This document shows, in pieces, positions 9,327-17,253 of a DNA stretch of 64,000 nt. This stretch comes from JALORV01 sp963702595 (GTDB taxonomy: Bacteria > Pseudomonadota > Gammaproteobacteria > Burkholderiales > Burkholderiaceae_F). Every line of letters begins with the position of its first letter. The stretch's first letter is position 1. The stretch lies in assembly GCA_963702595.1 (NCBI GenBank), contig CAVPDC010000022.1, forward strand, positions 310,001 to 374,000, written 5' to 3'. The translations under genes were made by a program, and so were the position numbers. A model generated the notes under the pieces. The model was not told where the DNA came from. It did not search any database and saw only the letters and a list, made by a program, of their open reading frames with translations.

Positions 9327-9500
9327 TCAGCCTGACAGGCATTCCGATATGAATTTCTTGCGGGCATCGCCTTCGAGCTTCTTCGCCCCGGCCTCCTTGT
9401 TGCAGGCCGACATTTTCTGTTGCTGCGCTGTCTGGGCATCAGCAGCCAGGGTGGCCAGCGGGGCCGCCAAGCAGGCCGCCAAAAGCAGGCTCTTTATCAT
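9327..9500 (-). CDS. PsiF-like small secreted protein
   Basis: A 57-residue protein starting at ATG 9498-9500, preceded by GGGAGAG at a good distance. It has a cleavable signal (MIKSLLLAACLAAPLATLA) and one PsiF-type repeat (QKMSACNKEAGAKKLEGDAR, then KKFISECL) with two cysteines. PsiF in E. coli is phosphate-starvation inducible with no known activity; no Pho box is evident here. It lies between hprK and rapZ, bounded by the terminator at 9278-9300. Confidence 0.8.
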   Translation of the reverse strand: MIKSLLLAACLAAPLATLAADAQTAQQQKMSACNKEAGAKKLEGDARKKFISECLSG

Positions 9501-9587
9501 GTTCTCTCCCTTGGATCGAGTTGTTGTTTTGGCCGTCGTGCGCGGGCGCGCGGTCCCGGCCATTACAACACGCGTGCGCGGTCCTCT

Positions 9588-10517
9588 TTAGCTGCCGTTC
9601 ATCTGCTGCTGGTGCCGTTGCAGGAAGTCGCGCATGGTGTCGATGCCACGCAACTGCAGGATGGTGTTGCGCACGGCGGCTTCGGTCAGCACGGCGAGGT
9701 TGCGACCCGAGGCAACCGGTATCAGCACCTTGCGGATCGGGATTCCCAGCACGTCCTGCGTCTGTCCTTCCAGCGGCAGGCGTTCCATCGTTTCGGTCGC
9801 GCCATAGCGCCGCAATTCGACGATCAGCCGCAGCTTCATCTTCCTGCGCACCGCTGTCTCGCCGAAGATCGACTTGATATCAAGCAGCCCCAGGCCGCGC
9901 ACTTCAAGCAGATTGGCGAGCAGGGGCGGGCAGCGCCCTTCGATCGTGTCGGGCGCCACGCGAGAAAGGTCGACCACGTCGTCGGCGACCAGGCCGTGGC
10001 CGCGACTGATGAGTTCGAGCCCCAGTTCGCTCTTGCCAACACCGGACTCGCCGGAGATCAGCACCCCCATGCCGAGCACGTCCATCAGCACGCCGTGCAT
10101 CGTGCAGTGCGCAGCGAGCACCTTGGCGATGTAGATGCGCAGTACCTCGATGATCTCGGCGGCCGGTTGCGGTGATGCGAGGGTCGGAAGTCCCGCACGC
10201 TCCGCCGACTCGATGAGTTCCGCGGGCGGCGTAAGGCCCTCGGCGATGACAATGCCGAGCGGTTTACCGGCGATCAGTTCATGGGCGTAGTGCAGTCGAC
10301 GCCCCGGCTCCATCTGCGTGTAATAGCGGACCTCCGGTTTGCCCAGCACGTGCAGGCGATTGGGATGGATCAGGTTGAGGTGGCCGACGAGATCGGCGCT
10401 GGCGAGGCCCGCCGTGGCCGGGGTGTCGAGCAGTTGCTCGGACGAACCGCGACCGGCGATCCAGGTCCACCGCAGCGCCTCGCGATTGTCTTCGTACAGC
10501 GAATTGAAGGTCGGCAT
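9588..10517 (-). CDS. hprK: HPr kinase/phosphorylase
   Basis: Phosphorylates and dephosphorylates HPr on the regulatory serine. The product has 309 residues. Walker A is GESGVGKSELGLELI, about half-way along. The family signature near residue 205 contains LLDIKSIFGETAVRRK. The N-terminal domain matches betaproteobacterial HprK. In these bacteria HprK acts in a regulatory (not sugar-transporting) PTS with PtsN, encoded just upstream on the same strand. No HPr or enzyme I gene is in the window, so its partner must be elsewhere. Confidence 0.97.
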   Translation of the reverse strand: MPTFNSLYEDNREALRWTWIAGRGSSEQLLDTPATAGLASADLVGHLNLIHPNRLHVLGKPEVRYYTQMEPGRRLHYAHELIAGKPLGIVIAEGLTPPAELIESAERAGLPTLASPQPAAEIIEVLRIYIAKVLAAHCTMHGVLMDVLGMGVLISGESGVGKSELGLELISRGHGLVADDVVDLSRVAPDTIEGRCPPLLANLLEVRGLGLLDIKSIFGETAVRRKMKLRLIVELRRYGATETMERLPLEGQTQDVLGIPIRKVLIPVASGRNLAVLTEAAVRNTILQLRGIDTMRDFLQRHQQQMNGS

Positions 10518-10606
10518 CGAACGATCCTCGCACCTGCCTTGTGCCTCGCGGCGGGTGCGCAGGAGGCTACCGCAACGGCTGCCGCGACGGAAACGTCAGG
10601 TGCCGA

Positions 10607-11077
10607 TCAGGCGGCTGGCCGCACCGGCTCCCACGTGGTCAGCGCCAGGTGCACGGCATTCGGATCAGTCGCGATCAGCAGGGTTTCGCGGAACGACTTG
10701 TCCGACAGCATCTGGGCAAGCTCCGAAAGAATGTCGAGGTGCTGCTGAGTGGCTTGCTCGGGCACCAGCAGGAACACCATCAGAGCGACCGGTTGGCCGT
10801 CGGGCGCGTCGAACGGGATGGGTTCCGACACACGTACGAACGCGGCGACGGCATCCTTGAGGCCCTTGATCCGGCCGTGGGGAATGGCCACGCCCTGGCC
10901 GAGCCCCGTCGAGCCGAGGCGCTCGCGCGCAAACAGGCTGTCGAACACCTTGGCGCGGGCGATGCCCTGATGGTTCTCGAAGATCAGCCCGGCCTGCTCG
11001 AACGCCCGCTTCTTGCTGGAGGCAGCAAAGTCCAGCAGTACGTTTGAAGCGGGCAGCAGCCTTGAGAGATGGTTCAT
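10607..11077 (-). CDS. ptsN: PTS IIA-like nitrogen-regulatory protein PtsN (EIIA-Ntr)
   Basis: EIIA domain protein of 156 residues. It takes phosphate from NPr/HPr at His67 in GQGVAIPHGRI and regulates potassium uptake, phosphate sensing and nitrogen functions by protein contacts. The C-terminal half has LVPEQATQQHLDILSELAQM, typical of PtsN. It lies between hpf and hprK in the standard rpoN-hpf-ptsN-hprK order. A 334-bp spacer precedes it, much longer than usual inside this cluster, so it probably has its own promoter. Confidence 0.97.
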   Translation of the reverse strand: MNHLSRLLPASNVLLDFAASSKKRAFEQAGLIFENHQGIARAKVFDSLFARERLGSTGLGQGVAIPHGRIKGLKDAVAAFVRVSEPIPFDAPDGQPVALMVFLLVPEQATQQHLDILSELAQMLSDKSFRETLLIATDPNAVHLALTTWEPVRPAA

Positions 11078-11411
11078 CAGATTGGAGTAGGGCCGGAACT
11101 AGATGCAAGGCTAGGCGCGCGGCGTGCGATCCATCCGTCGGGAAACCGCAGCTTTCCGGAGTCTTTTCCGCCACGCGCGGAGTGCGGGCCGTTGAAAAAG
11201 AAGGCGCGGATCATACACCCGCATAGTCGCGCCGCAGCGCCCCCGGGAAGTCGATTGGAGGAGTGCTTCCACTGAGCCGGAGCGGGGTTGGCATGGCGGT
11301 GACATCCCGCGAGACATCGCAATAGCGGCCGCTATTGAGAAAGCGAAGAAATTGGGCTGGAGCCGGACCGCTGGCGCGCGCCGAGGCGCGCCACCAAACG
11401 TTCCGGACGAA
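11078..11411. other. Gene-free spacer between hpf and ptsN
   Basis: 334 bp without a credible gene. It holds an 8-bp GC hairpin (TGGCGCGC/GCGCGCCA, 11372-11393) just past the hpf stop, without a T run. It also holds an 18-bp perfect palindrome, CAATAGCGGCCGCTATTG, at 11320-11337. A -10-like TATGAT lies on the minus strand at 11215-11210, without a matching -35. A ptsN promoter in this stretch is likely but not resolved. Confidence 0.5.
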
Positions 11412-11744
11412 CTACTGGGACTGCTGCAACGCCTGCTGGCGCTTCAGTGCATCGGCCGAATGGTCCTTGACCCGGTCCTTGTGCCGAAGGACCTGGCGGT
11501 CGAGCTTGTCGATCAGCATGTCGATCGCCGCATACATGTCGCCGTCCTCCGATTCCACGTGGATGTTGTTGCCGCGCATTCGCAGCGTGATCTCGGCTCG
11601 CTGTCGAAGTTTTTCCACCGTCAGTTGCACGTTGGCATCGATGACCTGGTCAAAGTGCCGCTCGACGCGGCTCAGCTTGCCGGCCACGTAGTCGCGCAAC
11701 GCGGGCGTGACTTCGACATGGTTTCCGTGGATCAACAGATTCAT
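11412..11744 (-). CDS. hpf: Ribosome hibernation promoting factor (short form)
   Basis: Sigma-54 modulation/S30EA family protein of 110 residues that binds the small ribosomal subunit in stationary phase and favours inactive 100S dimers. I start at ATG 11742-11744 (MNLLIHGNHVEVTPALRDYV), preceded by a GGGGG ribosome-binding site; the upstream ATG would add 17 unrelated residues. It contains the beta-strand segment AEITLRMRGNNIHVESEDGDM and a basic tail DRQVLRHKDRVKDH. It lacks the C-terminal dimerisation domain of long HPF. It is 61 bp downstream of rpoN, the classic rpoN-hpf pairing. Confidence 0.96.
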   Translation of the reverse strand: MNLLIHGNHVEVTPALRDYVAGKLSRVERHFDQVIDANVQLTVEKLRQRAEITLRMRGNNIHVESEDGDMYAAIDMLIDKLDRQVLRHKDRVKDHSADALKRQQALQQSQ

Positions 11745-11805
11745 GCAAACCCCCAAGATGGAGTCAGTCGGTTCGAACAACGCTGCGGCGTGCACCGCGG
11801 CGCGC

Positions 11806-13275
11806 TTATATCGACTTGCGCATCGCCACGGCCGGGATTTTCATGGCCTCGCGGTACTTGGCGACTGTACGCCGTGCAACCACGATGCCCTGCTCACCCA
11901 GCATTTCGGCGAGCTTGCTGTCCGAGAGTGGATTCCGGGTGTCTTCAGCTCCTATCAGTTGCTTGATCAATGCGCGGATCGCCGTGGACGACGCCGCCCC
12001 GCCTGCCTCGGTCGCCACGTGGCTGCCGAAGAAGAACTTGAGCTCGAACACGCCGTGCGGCGTGGCCATGTACTTGTTGGATGTGACACGCGAAATGGTG
12101 GATTCGTGCAATCCAACCGTATCGGCAATTTCCCTGAGGACCAGCGGACGCATCGCAACGGCGCCATGCGTGAAGAAGTTGTGCTGCCGGTCCACGATGG
12201 CCTGCGATACGCGGAGGATCGTATCGAAGCGTTGCTGGAGATTGCGAATCAGCCACCGTGCTTCCTGTACACGCGTCGTCCACTGTCCCCGTTGGGCCGG
12301 ATCCACCGAGCGATCGCCTCGTCCCCGCTTGAGAATGTCGGCATACGCTTGGTTGACCCGCAGTCGCGGCATCACTTCTGTGTTTAGTACGGCAGTCCAG
12401 CGATCCCTGATCCGCCGAACAAACACTTCTGGCACGACGAAATCGGCGCGAATGTCACCAAAGGCTACACCCGGCCGCGGCGCCAGTGTGCGAATCAATT
12501 GATGCGCTGCCCGCAGCGCATCATCGGCGCATCCAAGTACCTTCTTCAACTTGAGGAAATCCCGCGCTGCCAGCAGAGGCAAGTGCTCGCTAACTATTCG
12601 CCGCGCCAGGTCGAGTCCCACGGGGGCGTGATCGCCGTGCGCGAGCACTTCGAGCTGCAGGCGCAGGCACTCGGCGGTGTCACGCGCCCCGATGCCCGGC
12701 GGATCAAAGCTCTGCAGCAGGCGCAATGCCGAGCGCAGCTCGTCGGGCTCGACCTCCGCGGCGTCCGGGCACATGGACAGGAGCTCCTCGAGCGGTGGCT
12801 GCAGATAGCCGTCATCGTCGAGGGCCTCGATGAGGAACTCGACAAGTGCCCGGTCGCGCGGGCTTGCCTGGGTGCAGGCGAGTTGCTGGAGCAGGTGATC
12901 ACGCAGCGACGGCCGCGTCGCCGCCCAGTCGACTGCGCTCGATTCATCGTCGTCCGTGCGCGACTCGCCGCGCCCCCACTCGAGCATCGAGTCTTGAGCG
13001 ACTTCGGGTTCGTTGGTGGGACTGCTGTCGGCCTCGCCGCCGGTGGCCTCGCTGCCGGGGGTGGTCGCGGCCTGCTCGATCGAGCCGTCCGAGCGCAGGT
13101 GCAGCGAGCCGGCGAGTGGATCATCGTCGCGTTCGAGCAGCGGGTTGTCCGCCATCGCCAGCTCGATTTCCTGGTTGAGTTCCAGCGTCGACAACTGCAG
13201 CAGCCGTATTGACTGCTGCAGCTGCGGGGTCAGCGCCAGGTGCTGCGAAAGCCGAAGCTGGAGGCTGGGCTTCAT
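11806..13275 (-). CDS. rpoN: RNA polymerase sigma-54 factor
   Basis: Alternative sigma factor that needs bacterial enhancer-binding ATPases. The product has 489 residues from ATG 13273-13275. N-terminal region I is MKPSLQLRLSQHLALTPQLQ, rich in Gln and Leu. An acidic region II follows (residues about 55-120). The core-binding and helix-turn-helix regions contain LREIADTVGLHESTISRVTSNK, and the C-terminal RpoN box is ARRTVAKYRE. No Shine-Dalgarno is visible. A conserved hairpin element ends only 7 nt before the ATG. It follows lptB as in most proteobacteria. Confidence 0.97.
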   Translation of the reverse strand: MKPSLQLRLSQHLALTPQLQQSIRLLQLSTLELNQEIELAMADNPLLERDDDPLAGSLHLRSDGSIEQAATTPGSEATGGEADSSPTNEPEVAQDSMLEWGRGESRTDDDESSAVDWAATRPSLRDHLLQQLACTQASPRDRALVEFLIEALDDDGYLQPPLEELLSMCPDAAEVEPDELRSALRLLQSFDPPGIGARDTAECLRLQLEVLAHGDHAPVGLDLARRIVSEHLPLLAARDFLKLKKVLGCADDALRAAHQLIRTLAPRPGVAFGDIRADFVVPEVFVRRIRDRWTAVLNTEVMPRLRVNQAYADILKRGRGDRSVDPAQRGQWTTRVQEARWLIRNLQQRFDTILRVSQAIVDRQHNFFTHGAVAMRPLVLREIADTVGLHESTISRVTSNKYMATPHGVFELKFFFGSHVATEAGGAASSTAIRALIKQLIGAEDTRNPLSDSKLAEMLGEQGIVVARRTVAKYREAMKIPAVAMRKSI

Positions 13276-13282
13276 GCGTGGC

Positions 13283-13372
13283 GCTGCGGGTGTATGCGAC
13301 GCTGCGCGTCGCACGTGCACCCGCAGCGACTGTCTTGGTGCGCGGGCTTCGGGCGGCCGGGCGCCCGCGCAC
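13283..13372 (-). repeat. Two-hairpin dispersed element, copy A (upstream of rpoN)
   Basis: Minus-strand order: hairpin 1 (13338-13372) has a 10-bp stem, GTGCGCGGGC with GCCCGCGCAC, and a 15-nt loop. Then come a 10-nt linker and hairpin 2 (13283-13327). Hairpin 2 has a perfect 10-bp outer stem (GCTGCGGGTG/CACCCGCAGC) around the core CACGTGCGACGC-nnn-GCGTCGCATA. The core and loop recur in copy B, while the outer stem sequences differ but remain paired. It fills the lptB-rpoN gap and ends 7 nt from the rpoN start codon. Confidence 0.8.
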
Positions 13373-13438
13373 GTATCATCGGCAGGAAGGAACACGCCTC
13401 GCGCGGGCGGTAGTGCACGTGTACTTCAACGAGCATTG

Positions 13439-14230
13439 CTACATCCGGAAGTGCTCGCCCAGATAGACGCGGCGCACGGTTTCATTGCCGACGATCTCGT
13501 CGGGGCGGCCGGCGGCGAGCACCACGCCTTCGTTGATGATGTAGGCGTGATCGCAGATGCCGAGCGTCTCGCGCACGTTGTGGTCCGTGATCAGTACGCC
13601 GATGCCGCGTTCCTTCAGGAATCGCACGATGCGCTGGATCTCGAGCACGGCGATCGGGTCGACCCCCGCGAACGGCTCGTCGAGCAGGATGAAGCGGGGC
13701 CTTGCCGCCAGCGCGCGCGCGATCTCGACGCGTCGCCGCTCGCCGCCGGAGAGCGAGAGCGCGGTGTTGGTTCGCAAATGCGCGATCTGCAGGTCATCGA
13801 GCAGCTCGGAGAGCCGATCGTCGATGACGTTCCTCGGCAGCGGCCGCCGCTGGTCGTCGATCTGAAGTTCCAGCACGGCGCGGATGTTCTCCTCGACCGT
13901 CAGCTTCCGGAAGACCGAGGCTTCCTGTGGGAGGTAGGACAGCCCGAGGCGCGCCCTTCGATGGATCGGCAGGTGCGCAATCGACTTGGCGTCGAGCAGG
14001 ATGTCGCCGTCGTCGAGTGGCACGAGTCCGACGACCATGTAAAAGCAGGTGGTCTTGCCGGCGCCGTTCGGGCCAAGCAGCCCGACGACTTCGCCGCTTT
14101 CGACCGTGAGTGAAACATCCTTAACGACGGTGCGGCTGCCATAGCGCTTCTGCAGACGCTCGACGGTCAACGTGCTCCGCTCGCGCGCAAGCGGAGTGGC
14201 GGCATCGCCGGCTCGGGTGCGGGCTTCCAT
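13439..14230 (-). CDS. lptB: LPS export ABC transporter ATP-binding protein
   Basis: ATPase of the LptB2FG complex that extracts LPS from the inner membrane. The product has 263 residues, about 20 longer at the N-terminus than the shortest family members. Walker A is GPNGAGKTT, the Q-loop region is YLPQEASVF, the signature is LSGGERRRVEIARAL, Walker B is FILLDEPFAGVDP and the switch His is in ITDHNVRETL. It lies downstream of lptC-lptA and upstream of rpoN. No lptF/lptG is in the window, as is normal because these are encoded elsewhere. Confidence 0.97.
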   Translation of the reverse strand: MEARTRAGDAATPLARERSTLTVERLQKRYGSRTVVKDVSLTVESGEVVGLLGPNGAGKTTCFYMVVGLVPLDDGDILLDAKSIAHLPIHRRARLGLSYLPQEASVFRKLTVEENIRAVLELQIDDQRRPLPRNVIDDRLSELLDDLQIAHLRTNTALSLSGGERRRVEIARALAARPRFILLDEPFAGVDPIAVLEIQRIVRFLKERGIGVLITDHNVRETLGICDHAYIINEGVVLAAGRPDEIVGNETVRRVYLGEHFRM

Positions 14231-14277
14231 GTCAGTGATCGGCCGCGAGCGAGCGCGAGCCTGGATGTCGTTTCATC

Positions 14278-14889
14278 CTAGTCCGCCCTGGGGTTGGCGA
14301 CCTTCGTGTCCGGTTTCAGCGGTGCCGGCGTGCCTGTCTGCGGTGCATTCGAACGCGGCGCAATGGTGCCGCGCACACGGCCGTCCGGATTGTTCGGATC
14401 GGCGGCCGACTTGCCGCCCGTGACGAAGTACTTGGAGTTGCGCTGGTCATAGGTGATCGCATCGCCACGCAGCTCGTCACGCTGCGCGTCGTTTTCCAGC
14501 AGGCGCACGCGCGCGCGACCGATGAGCTTCACCGTGTCGGCCTTTTCGTCGTACTCCACGCGTTCCGCGAAGCCTTCGACGAATTCTTCCGGTCCCGGCT
14601 GGGTTGCATCGCGCTTCTGGCGAAACGTCGCGAGCTTGCCCGGCGCCGCCTCGATCAGGCCGTACTGGTAACCCTCCGGGTCCTTGCGGATCTGAACGCG
14701 TTCGCCGGTGGCCCGCATCGTGCCCTTGACCAGAACAACATCTCCCACAAGCACGCACACCTGTTTCAGGTCATCGCACTCGCCGGTGTTGGCCTCGTAG
14801 TTAAGCGGCTTCTCCCGGTCTGCGCGCTCTGCCTGCGCGGTGCTCGCCAGCAACGCAGTGAGGGCGAGCGCGATCCATCGGCGGTTCAT
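14278..14889 (-). CDS. lptA: LPS transport periplasmic protein LptA
   Basis: OstA-fold periplasmic bridge that carries LPS between LptC and LptD. It has 203 residues from ATG 14887-14889, with signal peptide MNRRWIALALTALLASTAQA. The beta-jellyroll body includes YEANTGECDDLKQVCVLVGD, VLVKGTMRATGERVQI and GDAITYDQRNSKYFVTGG. The ATG overlaps the lptC stop as ATGA, so translation is coupled. The C-terminal Pro/Lys-rich tail is a little long. The longer open frame through here is a shadow of lptC. Confidence 0.94.
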   Translation of the reverse strand: MNRRWIALALTALLASTAQAERADREKPLNYEANTGECDDLKQVCVLVGDVVLVKGTMRATGERVQIRKDPEGYQYGLIEAAPGKLATFRQKRDATQPGPEEFVEGFAERVEYDEKADTVKLIGRARVRLLENDAQRDELRGDAITYDQRNSKYFVTGGKSAADPNNPDGRVRGTIAPRSNAPQTGTPAPLKPDTKVANPRAD

Positions 14890-15476
14890 CGTCCCTCCCG
14901 ATTGGCAGGCGCGGGCTCGATCGTGCCTCGAACCTGCGATCTGAATTTCACGCTGCGCTTGATGTTGTCGTAGTCCATTCCGACCGTGTTGATGCGCGAA
15001 CCGCCCCTTTCGATCGCGACCGGTGCGTCGGTCGCGAACTGTTCGACGTCCGGCAGCGCGACCAGCTTCTCCGTCGTCAGGCGCATGGCTGGCTCGCCGT
15101 CCTTGCCGGCGGCGCGGACCAGCGTCACGTTGCCCGTCAGGGTGACTCGTGCACCGCTTTCTTCCACCAATGCGCGGTCTGCGCGTGCGTCGATCTGCGG
15201 CTGGTCTTCGCGCAGGCTGACCATGCGGGGCTGGACAACTTCGGCGCGATCGTCGCTCGGGTAGTGCGTGATGCGCTCGCCGATCAGCTTGTTGACAGCG
15301 CGGCCCGACGCGTCGAACTGCGTCATCGTGACCTTCTCGCCGATGATGTCCGGTCCCTCGCGCGATACCGCGCTTGGAATGGCTCCAAGGCGGGTCGATA
15401 CCGAGTACCAATAGGTCGAGCCTGCCAGCAGCGCGAGCAGCACGATGGCGATGATGGCGGTGATGCGATCACGCAT
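14886..15476 (-). CDS. lptC: LPS export system protein LptC
   Basis: Single-pass inner-membrane protein that receives LPS from LptB2FG and passes it to LptA. The product has 196 residues: one N-terminal membrane helix (ITAIIAIVLLALLAGSTYWY), then a periplasmic OstA-like domain with GEKVTMTQFDASGRAVNKL and GNVTLVRAAG. It overlaps lptA by 4 bp. No Shine-Dalgarno is visible: hairpin element B ends 1 nt before the ATG at 15474-15476. kdsC and kdsD lie upstream on the same strand. Confidence 0.93.
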   Translation of the reverse strand: MRDRITAIIAIVLLALLAGSTYWYSVSTRLGAIPSAVSREGPDIIGEKVTMTQFDASGRAVNKLIGERITHYPSDDRAEVVQPRMVSLREDQPQIDARADRALVEESGARVTLTGNVTLVRAAGKDGEPAMRLTTEKLVALPDVEQFATDAPVAIERGGSRINTVGMDYDNIKRSVKFRSQVRGTIEPAPANREGR

Positions 15477-15477
15477 A

Positions 15478-15575
15478 GCCGAGCGTCCCTCGCGTACGCG
15501 ACGCTTTGCGTCGCACGTGCGCTCGGCACGGTTTGAAGTGGGACGCGGGCTTGGGGCGGCCCGGCGCCCGCGTCC
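15478..15575 (-). repeat. Two-hairpin dispersed element, copy B (upstream of lptC)
   Basis: Same architecture and orientation as copy A. Hairpin 1 (15541-15575) has the 10-bp stem GGACGCGGGC/GCCCGCGTCC and a 15-nt loop. Hairpin 2 (15478-15527) has the core CACGTGCGACGC-nnn-GCGTCGCGTA inside an outer stem GCCGAGCG/CGCTCGGC with a bulge. Compared with copy A, the outer pairs of both stems have changed on both sides so that pairing is kept. It fills most of the kdsC-lptC gap. Confidence 0.8.
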
Positions 15576-15602
15576 GGTACAACGGCTCGCTGAACGTTGC
15601 TC

Positions 15603-16118
15603 TCATCCATGCACCATTGCCGCGATGTCAACGCCCTTGGCGCGCAGGATGAACTCGGCGAAGGCCCGGACGGCGGCGCGGCCGCCGGGGCAGGGGGCTA
15701 TCCAATGCGCGGCGGCCTTGACCTCATCGCGCGCGTCGGCGACGGTGGCGGCGAACCCGGCGGCCCGCAGCACCGGAAGGTCGGGCAGGTCATCGCCGAT
15801 GAATGCCGTCTCGCTGGCGGTGACGCCGGCCTCGCGGAGCAGTTCGTCGAATCCGGCCGCCTTGTCGCCGCGGCCCTGCAGCACTCGTACGACACCCAGT
15901 TCCTCCGCTCGCCGGGCCACGATCGGCGAATTGCGCGCCGACAGGATCGCGACTTCGACCGCGCGCGCGAGCAGCATCTTGATGCCGTGGCCGTCGCGCA
16001 CGTCGAAGGCCTTGAGTGCTTCTCCCTGCGGTCCGTAGTAGAGCCTGCCGTCGGTCAGCACGCCGTCGACATCGAGGACCGCGAGTCGTACCCGCGCCGC
16101 GCGCTCTTCGGCCGTCAT
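15603..16118 (-). CDS. kdsC: 3-deoxy-D-manno-octulosonate 8-phosphate phosphatase
   Basis: HAD-family phosphatase that makes free Kdo for LPS inner core. The product has 171 residues. The catalytic Asp pair is in LAVLDVDGVLTDGRLYYG, motif II is AILSARNSPIVARRAEELG, and the C-terminal acidic motif is FIGDDLPDLPVLRAAGF. It is a C0-cap protein of normal length. Its start codon directly abuts the kdsD stop with no gap, and lptC follows. Confidence 0.97.
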   Translation of the reverse strand: MTAEERAARVRLAVLDVDGVLTDGRLYYGPQGEALKAFDVRDGHGIKMLLARAVEVAILSARNSPIVARRAEELGVVRVLQGRGDKAAGFDELLREAGVTASETAFIGDDLPDLPVLRAAGFAATVADARDEVKAAAHWIAPCPGGRAAVRAFAEFILRAKGVDIAAMVHG

Positions 16119-17114
16119 CTAGATGACCTTCGCGTTCATCAGGTCGAGGTTGTTCAGCGCGCCGACCAGTTGTCCGCCCCGGTCGACGACCAGCAGCTGG
16201 TTCTTGCGGTTGCGGTCCATCAGCTGCGCGGCCTCGGCCGCCAGTGCGTCGGGGCCGATCGTCAGCGGCGTGCGAGTCATGACGTCGATGACGGCCAGTG
16301 ACCTCACATCGCCGACACGCTCGAGCAACCGGCGCAGATCGCCGTCGGTGAAGATGCCGGCCAGGGCTCCCTGTCCATCGAGCACAGCGGTCATGCCGAG
16401 CTGCTTGCGCGTGATCTCGTGCAGGGCGGCCATGACCGTGGCGGTGCTCGGGACGCACGGGATGGCATCGCCGCTGCGCATGACGTCACTGACCCGCGTG
16501 AGCAGCTTCCGACCGAGTGCACCGGCGGGGTGGGAGCGGGCGAAATCCTCCAGGCCGAATCCCCGTGCATCGAGGCAGGCAATCGCCAGTGCATCACCGA
16601 AGGCGAGCATCGCAGCCGTGGAAGACGTCGGTGCCAGGTTCAGCGGGCAGGCTTCCTTCTCGACATGCACATCCAGATGGACATCGGCGAGCCGGGCCAG
16701 TGCGGAACCGGCGCTGCCGGTCATCGCGATCAGTGGGGTTCCCTCGCGCTTGGCCACAGGGACGATGGTCAGCAGCTCGTCGCCTTCGCCGGAGTACGAC
16801 AGTGCAAGCAGAACGTCGTCACGGGTGATCATGCCGAGGTCGCCGTGGGCGGCTTCGGCCGCATGCACGAACATCGACGGCGTCCCGGTGGAAGCCAGCG
16901 TGGCGGCGATCTTGCGGCCAATGTGCCCGCTCTTGCCGATGCCGGTGACGACGACCCGCCCGCGGCAGCGAAGCAGCAGCGTGACCGCCTTGCCGAACGT
17001 TGCATCGATCCGGGAAGCGAGCGCGGCAACGGCGCTGGCCTCGATCTCGATCACTTCGCGCGCCAGCGCCAGCGCGCTGTCGTTCGCTTCGATGGTCGGG
17101 GCGGCGGCGGGCAT
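16119..17114 (-). CDS. kdsD: D-arabinose-5-phosphate isomerase
   Basis: Converts ribulose-5-phosphate to arabinose-5-phosphate, the first committed Kdo precursor. The product has 331 residues. An N-terminal SIS domain spans roughly 35-180 (VVVTGIGKSGHIGRKIAATL, SYSGEGDELL, NLAPTSSTAAML). Two CBS domains follow (VSDVMRSGDAIP and VIDVMTRTPLTI). It is the first gene of the kdsD-kdsC-lptC-lptA-lptB-rpoN series and diverges from the antiporter gene across 139 bp, where the operon promoter should lie. Confidence 0.97.
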   Translation of the reverse strand: MPAAAPTIEANDSALALAREVIEIEASAVAALASRIDATFGKAVTLLLRCRGRVVVTGIGKSGHIGRKIAATLASTGTPSMFVHAAEAAHGDLGMITRDDVLLALSYSGEGDELLTIVPVAKREGTPLIAMTGSAGSALARLADVHLDVHVEKEACPLNLAPTSSTAAMLAFGDALAIACLDARGFGLEDFARSHPAGALGRKLLTRVSDVMRSGDAIPCVPSTATVMAALHEITRKQLGMTAVLDGQGALAGIFTDGDLRRLLERVGDVRSLAVIDVMTRTPLTIGPDALAAEAAQLMDRNRKNQLLVVDRGGQLVGALNNLDLMNAKVI

Positions 17115-17253
17115 CGACTGGTGCGGGGCGTTGCAGTGTGAAAGGCGGTGGCTGAAGGGCGCTCGGAAAGCTGCGGCGATAATACACGCGCTAACTGCGC
17201 TGGCATGACGTTTGCTTAACCAGCGCGCCTGACTCTGCCCTGCACCGCGACCG

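Noticed and set aside
10518..10606. Copy of the two-hairpin element between ptsN and hprK
   Set aside because: The gap can fold (CCTGCGCACC/GGTGCGAGG), but it lacks the conserved loop and core of copies A-D.
14890..15411. N-terminal extension of lptA (a longer 377-codon frame)
   Set aside because: The extension is the shadow frame of lptC. The ATG at 14889 gives a proper signal peptide and an ATGA overlap with lptC.
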